Shown: positions 57,591 through 60,830 of the stretch, in pieces | Position numbering within the stretch: the stretch's first letter is position 1 | Layout: the number at the start of each line of letters is the position of its first letter | Source: Planctomycetota bacterium | Lineage (GTDB): Bacteria > Planctomycetota > UBA11346 | Direction: 5' to 3' | DNA length: 60,830 bases | NCBI GenBank assembly: GCA_007695355.1 | Contig: REDX01000164.1 | Span: forward strand, 1 to 60,830 | Translations under genes and position numbers: made by a program | Notes under the pieces: generated by a model | Told to the model about the DNA's origin: nothing | The model's database searches: none | Seen by the model: the letters and a program-made list of their open reading frames with translations, nothing else

Positions 57591-58232
57591 ATGCGCCCCG
57601 CCTACCAGGTCAAAACCTGCTTTGGCCCCACCATTCAAGGTGAGGGCCCGCGCCAGGGTGCGCCCTGTGTCTTTCTACGCCTGGCCGGCTGCAATGCCTG
57701 GGACGGCCGCAGCGAGACCCGGGCGGAAAGCGCCTGCCCCTACTGCGATACCGATTTTCGCGGCGGTGAGCCCCTGGACGCGGCGGCGATTCTGCAGCGC
57801 CTGCGGGAGCTCTGCCAGGGGCGCAGCGGCCTCGGCCTAGTAATCAGCGGTGGCGAGCCCCTGCTGCAGGTGGACGAGGAGCTCATAGCCCTGCTCGCCC
57901 CCCACTTCCCCTGGATCGATATTGAAACCAATGGCACCCGCCCGGCTCCGCCCCGCCCGCCCCAGGTGCAGGTGGTCTGCTCACCCAAGGCGGTGCCAGG
58001 CCAGCCCCTGGTGGTGGTCCCCGATGCCTGGAAAATCCTCATCCCGGCCCAAGAGCAATTTTTAGCCCAGGCCCTGGAGAGCCCGGCCCCGGTGTGGCTG
58101 CAGCCCGTATGCCCAGACCACGGCCCCAGCGGTCCCGCCTATGCCGCCAACCTCGCCCGCTGCCTCGATCTCGCCTACCGCCATGGCTGCCGCATAAGCA
58201 TCCAAGCCCATAAATACCTTGGCGTCGAATAG
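57591..58232 (+). CDS. queE: 7-carboxy-7-deazaguanine synthase QueE
   Basis: 213 residues. This radical SAM enzyme converts 6-carboxytetrahydropterin to 7-carboxy-7-deazaguanine in queuosine synthesis. The QueE-type cluster motif is C34-x14-C49-x2-C52 (CPYCDTDF), preceded by the substrate segment 'FGPTIQGEGP', and 'ISGGEPLLQ' is the SAM-binding GGE motif. GGAG lies 6 nt upstream of the ATG. queC, queD and queF are not in the window. Confidence 0.94.
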   Translation: MRPAYQVKTCFGPTIQGEGPRQGAPCVFLRLAGCNAWDGRSETRAESACPYCDTDFRGGEPLDAAAILQRLRELCQGRSGLGLVISGGEPLLQVDEELIALLAPHFPWIDIETNGTRPAPPRPPQVQVVCSPKAVPGQPLVVVPDAWKILIPAQEQFLAQALESPAPVWLQPVCPDHGPSGPAYAANLARCLDLAYRHGCRISIQAHKYLGVE

Positions 58233-58250
58233 GCCCAGCCCCTTTCGTCC

Positions 58251-60221
58251 ATGGCAGCGATTGCCGCGACAGCCTCTCCCCCACCAGCCCAAGAAGAACA
58301 GGCTGTGCCACAGCCGCCCCCCCAGCCCAGGACCTGCCTTGCAGCAGGGCCGCAAGACCCTTCCAATGGCAGCATGCCCAGTGTGCGAATTATAGATGGC
58401 CCCGGCGCCGGCCTAGCGGTGGAGCTCCAAGACGCCTTAAGCATTGGCCGCGATCCCAGTTGCGGCCTGCAATTGGCTGATGTTAAGGCCAGCCGCCGCC
58501 ACGCCCTCATCTCCCCCCAGGCCGAGGGTTGGCAATTGCGCGATAGCGGCAGCGCCAACGGCATTTGGCAGGGCAAGGAGCGCATTAGCCAGCTTGATTT
58601 GAGCGATGGCAGCGAATTCCGCATTGGCGGCACCGTCCTGCGCTTTGAAGATTCTCACCAGATTCCCCCGGGCAGCGCCGACGATCAGGCCTGGGGCGAA
58701 ACCATTACCGGCCTGGAAAGTAGCGGGCCCGGTGAGTCGGCGCTCTTCACCACCGAATCCAGCCTAAGCGCCGGGGCTAACGATTACCTCCTGCTGCTGC
58801 ATCAGGTGGTGCACCGCAGCCAGGGCACGGCCAGCCGGGAAGAACTTTTTGATATCCTCGACAATGTCGCCGCCGATGCCCTCGACGGCGATCGCTGCGC
58901 CGTCTTTCTCCCCAAGGATAGCGGCTGGCTGCTGTGGCCGCCGCACGAGCGACGGCTGCGCGCCCGCTTTGGCGCCACCCCCTTCGCCGGCACCCTGCTG
59001 AGCACCGCCCGCCAACGCCTGCAGCCCCTGCTGTGTACCGCCCGTGGCGACCTCGACCCCAGCATGAGCATGGCCCAGGCCGGCCTGCGCTCGGCCATGG
59101 TGGCCCCCCTGCGCATTGGCAGCGAGGTACATGCCCTGCTCTATGTCGATCGCCTGGAAAGCAGCACCCCCTTTAGCCGCCGCGATCTCGAATTTTTAGA
59201 GGCGGTGGCCAACCAGCTAGCGGTGCGCTTGCATAATATGAGCGAACTCTCCCGCCTCTCGGCCGAGGTTGAACGCCTCTCGGTAAGCCGGCCGCGGGAA
59301 CAGGTAACCCTCATCGCCAACGCAAGCAACCGCGAAACCTGGCGGCGCTTTATCGAGAGCGCAGCCCAGGTGCAGCAGCCGGTGCTGATAGTTGGCGAGC
59401 CCGGCACCGGCAAGCGCAGCCTGGCCAAGGCCATTCACCAGGCCTCGGAGCGCGCCAGCGCCCCCCTGCAAATGCTGGCCTGCGCCAGCTTGGATGAATC
59501 CGCCTGCGAATTGAGTCTCTTTGGCCGGGCTGCTGGCAGCGCCGACGAAGCCCGGCCCGGCCTGCTTGAGCTGGCCCACCAGGGCAGCCTGCTACTGGAC
59601 GACATTGGCAGCCTTAGCCCCCTCCTGCAGCGCCGCGTGCTGCAGGTCCTGGAGGAGGGCCAGTGCCAGCGCCTCGGCGAAACGGCCCCGCGCCAGGTCG
59701 AAGTCCGCCTCTTCGCCACCCTGCAACCCGGCGCTGAGGACGGACTGATTCCTGAACTCGCCCAGGCGCTCAGCACCATGCGCCTGGATCTCCCCCCCCT
59801 GCGCGAGCGCGGTGAGGATCTGGACCTGCTGATTGAGCACGCCATCGCCGAAAGCGCTGAACGCCTCGATCAACCGGTGCGCAGCCTCAGCCCCGAAGCT
59901 CGCAGCCTGCTCTTAGGTTACGCCTGGCCGGGGAATATCCGCCAATTGCGCAGCGTTATTGAGCGCGCCATGGTCATCGCCCACGGCCCCCTACTCCAGG
60001 CCGAAGATTTGCCCGAGCACCTGCGCGAGGACGCCGGCCACAGCCCCGCCCCCAATGGCAATACCCAGTTGCCCCTGCTTCCCCTCGCGGAAATGGAGCG
60101 CAGCCATATTCTGCGCATGCTCGAACACTGCGGCGGCAATAAAAAGGCCGCCGCCGAACTTCTCGGCATCGACCGCTCTACCCTCTACGCCAAGCTTCGC
60201 CAATATGGTGTCCATGGCTAA
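58251..60221 (+). CDS. FHA-GAF-AAA-Fis regulator lacking the GAFTGA loop
   Basis: 656 residues. A Pro-rich N-terminus (about 1-42), FHA domain (about 44-140; 'IGRDPSCGLQL', 'ASRRHA', 'GSANG'), GAF domain (about 175-335), AAA+ domain (about 350-570; Walker A GEPGTGKR, Walker B 'LLLDDIGSL', 'LPPLRERGEDL') and a Fis-type HTH (about 610-656) give the layout of an NtrC-class activator. However, the sigma-54 contact loop GAFTGA is missing: 'LFGRAAGSADEARPG' stands in its place. It may regulate DNA without sigma-54. The start is uncertain: an ATG at 58374 would remove the Pro-rich part. Confidence 0.85.
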   Translation: MAAIAATASPPPAQEEQAVPQPPPQPRTCLAAGPQDPSNGSMPSVRIIDGPGAGLAVELQDALSIGRDPSCGLQLADVKASRRHALISPQAEGWQLRDSGSANGIWQGKERISQLDLSDGSEFRIGGTVLRFEDSHQIPPGSADDQAWGETITGLESSGPGESALFTTESSLSAGANDYLLLLHQVVHRSQGTASREELFDILDNVAADALDGDRCAVFLPKDSGWLLWPPHERRLRARFGATPFAGTLLSTARQRLQPLLCTARGDLDPSMSMAQAGLRSAMVAPLRIGSEVHALLYVDRLESSTPFSRRDLEFLEAVANQLAVRLHNMSELSRLSAEVERLSVSRPREQVTLIANASNRETWRRFIESAAQVQQPVLIVGEPGTGKRSLAKAIHQASERASAPLQMLACASLDESACELSLFGRAAGSADEARPGLLELAHQGSLLLDDIGSLSPLLQRRVLQVLEEGQCQRLGETAPRQVEVRLFATLQPGAEDGLIPELAQALSTMRLDLPPLRERGEDLDLLIEHAIAESAERLDQPVRSLSPEARSLLLGYAWPGNIRQLRSVIERAMVIAHGPLLQAEDLPEHLREDAGHSPAPNGNTQLPLLPLAEMERSHILRMLEHCGGNKKAAAELLGIDRSTLYAKLRQYGVHG

Positions 60222-60225
60222 AGGT

Positions 60226-60293
60226 TAGCGATAGGCGATCGACCGGCGACCATCGCCGATAAACGACAGCCGATCGCCAAAAAACCATCGCTA
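60226..60293. terminator. Nested palindrome between convergent genes
   Basis: Three concentric stems, TAGCGAT/ATCGCTA, GGCGATCG/CGATCGCC and GGCGA/TCGCC, fill the 74-bp gap between convergent genes. An A6 run lies inside the right arm, giving a T run on the minus strand. It is a probable bidirectional terminator. Confidence 0.55.
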
Positions 60294-60295
60294 GC

Positions 60296-60733
60296 TCACA
60301 CATCTCCGCCGGGCTGATCCAGTAATTCCCAAATCCGCTCTTCTTCTTCGGTTCCTTCGGAGCCAACGATAATTTCGCTATCAAACAAGCGAACTTCGCC
60401 AACTCCGCTCTTGTAGAAATATTCAAATTCCGATGTCGACACTTCGCTATCCACATCGAAGAAACCGGTGCCCGAGGTGCTGCCCACAGCCCGCCCCTCA
60501 ATGCGAATGCTGCCATCGATACCATTGGGCGATGTCGCCGCCACATCGCTAATGCGCCAGATGACCCGCCCCTCGCCGGAAATATTTCCCAGCGGGGTGA
60601 ACTGACTGTAATTGTAATCAAAAAAGTAGGCAAATCCGGCTTGCGGGTTAAGCGGCATGAAAGGCGTCATTAAGCCGACTACCTGTGACGCGGCATTGGT
60701 TGGCTCAAGATCGATATCGTAGCTAATGCTCAT
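60296..60733 (-). CDS. Hypothetical protein, probably the 3' part of an interrupted gene
   Basis: 145 residues from the only in-frame ATG. It is rich in Gly, Ser, Asp and aromatic residues with a beta-sheet look, possibly surface or extracellular. It has no signal peptide and no good Shine-Dalgarno sequence. The frame upstream also looks coding ('GTGSSYRDAF', 'GDWIWW') up to an in-frame TGA at 60800-60802, and again beyond it to the window edge. The real gene may start outside the window and be interrupted here. No family is recognised. Confidence 0.5.
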   Translation of the reverse strand: MSISYDIDLEPTNAASQVVGLMTPFMPLNPQAGFAYFFDYNYSQFTPLGNISGEGRVIWRISDVAATSPNGIDGSIRIEGRAVGSTSGTGFFDVDSEVSTSEFEYFYKSGVGEVRLFDSEIIVGSEGTEEEERIWELLDQPGGDV

Positions 60734-60830
60734 CCACCAAATCCAATCGCCAAAGGTGGTAAAGGCATCGCGATAGCTAGAGCCAGTCCCAAAATCGGCT
60801 CAGTCGGAACGGTCATAAAACGATGGCGCG

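Noticed and set aside
43870-60830. Genome-wide reassignment of TGA to an amino acid
   Set aside because: Many intact genes end in TGA, often inside ATGA overlaps (rnz/rsuA, hisF, atpF/atpH, cheW), so TGA is a working stop codon here.

Overview
The window is about 60 kb of a moderately GC-rich (by eye near 60 %) bacterial chromosome with densely packed genes, many joined by 4-bp ATGA or GTGA stop/start overlaps. Two membrane-anchored Ser/Thr kinases with extracytoplasmic sensor domains, a double GYF_2-type protein, an FHA-GAF-AAA regulator, a very long hook protein and large insertions in both catalytic ATP synthase subunits suggest Planctomycetota or a neighbouring PVC-group lineage. That placement is inference; no rRNA is present. 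It has no CRISPR array, prophage or transposase gene.

Layout. 1-683: hairpin-rich repeats, tRNA-Ala(GGC) and its terminator. 728-2168: bacteriohemerythrin and a TraB/GumN protein. 2158-11433 (minus): a complete moxR/bat operon (MoxR, DUF58, BatD-like, BatA, a giant BatB-TPR-Ig fusion, BatD, BatE). 11657-14314: flgE, preceded by a 159-bp MITE-like element whose sister lies at 36530. 14693-16948: dnaJ, grpE and a small membrane protein. 17315-19417: a degenerate zinc-ribbon coiled-coil protein, hisF and a secreted protein. 19645-26252 (plus): Ser/Thr kinase, RNase Z, RsuA-type pseudouridine synthase, SurA-like chaperone, K+/H+ antiporter. 26444-34354 (minus): the whole F1Fo ATP synthase operon with two accessory genes at its head. 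34583-37926: YceI protein, small membrane protein, SDR, EboD-like sugar-phosphate cyclase. 38000-40801: second kinase with TPRs. 40895-46920 (minus): a chemotaxis-like operon (CheA-CheV fusion, CheW, double-Cache sensor) with an in-frame TGA and a T7 frameshift. 47218-48384: double GYF_2-like protein. 48548-51868: ABC exporter with a CPBP fusion, and a small membrane protein. 52137-55835: split spermidine-synthase-like pair, PfkB kinase, bifunctional-nuclease-family protein. 55929-56670: tRNA-Pro(TGG) and a tandem array built from its own 3' end. 56723-60830: secreted protein, queE, FHA-GAF-AAA regulator, and an edge-truncated gene.

The most unusual structure is at the tRNA loci. The 3' third of tRNA-Pro is repeated in tandem, each time after an inverted copy of the T-arm and a block of nested hairpins. 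Two other intergenic spaces (17145-17255 and 51911-52046) hold elements of the same plan: a long outer stem enclosing several small-loop hairpins. These may be one family of structured, possibly mobile, non-coding elements. Second is the chemotaxis-like operon, whose two lesions sit in otherwise well-preserved frames and point to recent decay, recoding or base-calling errors.
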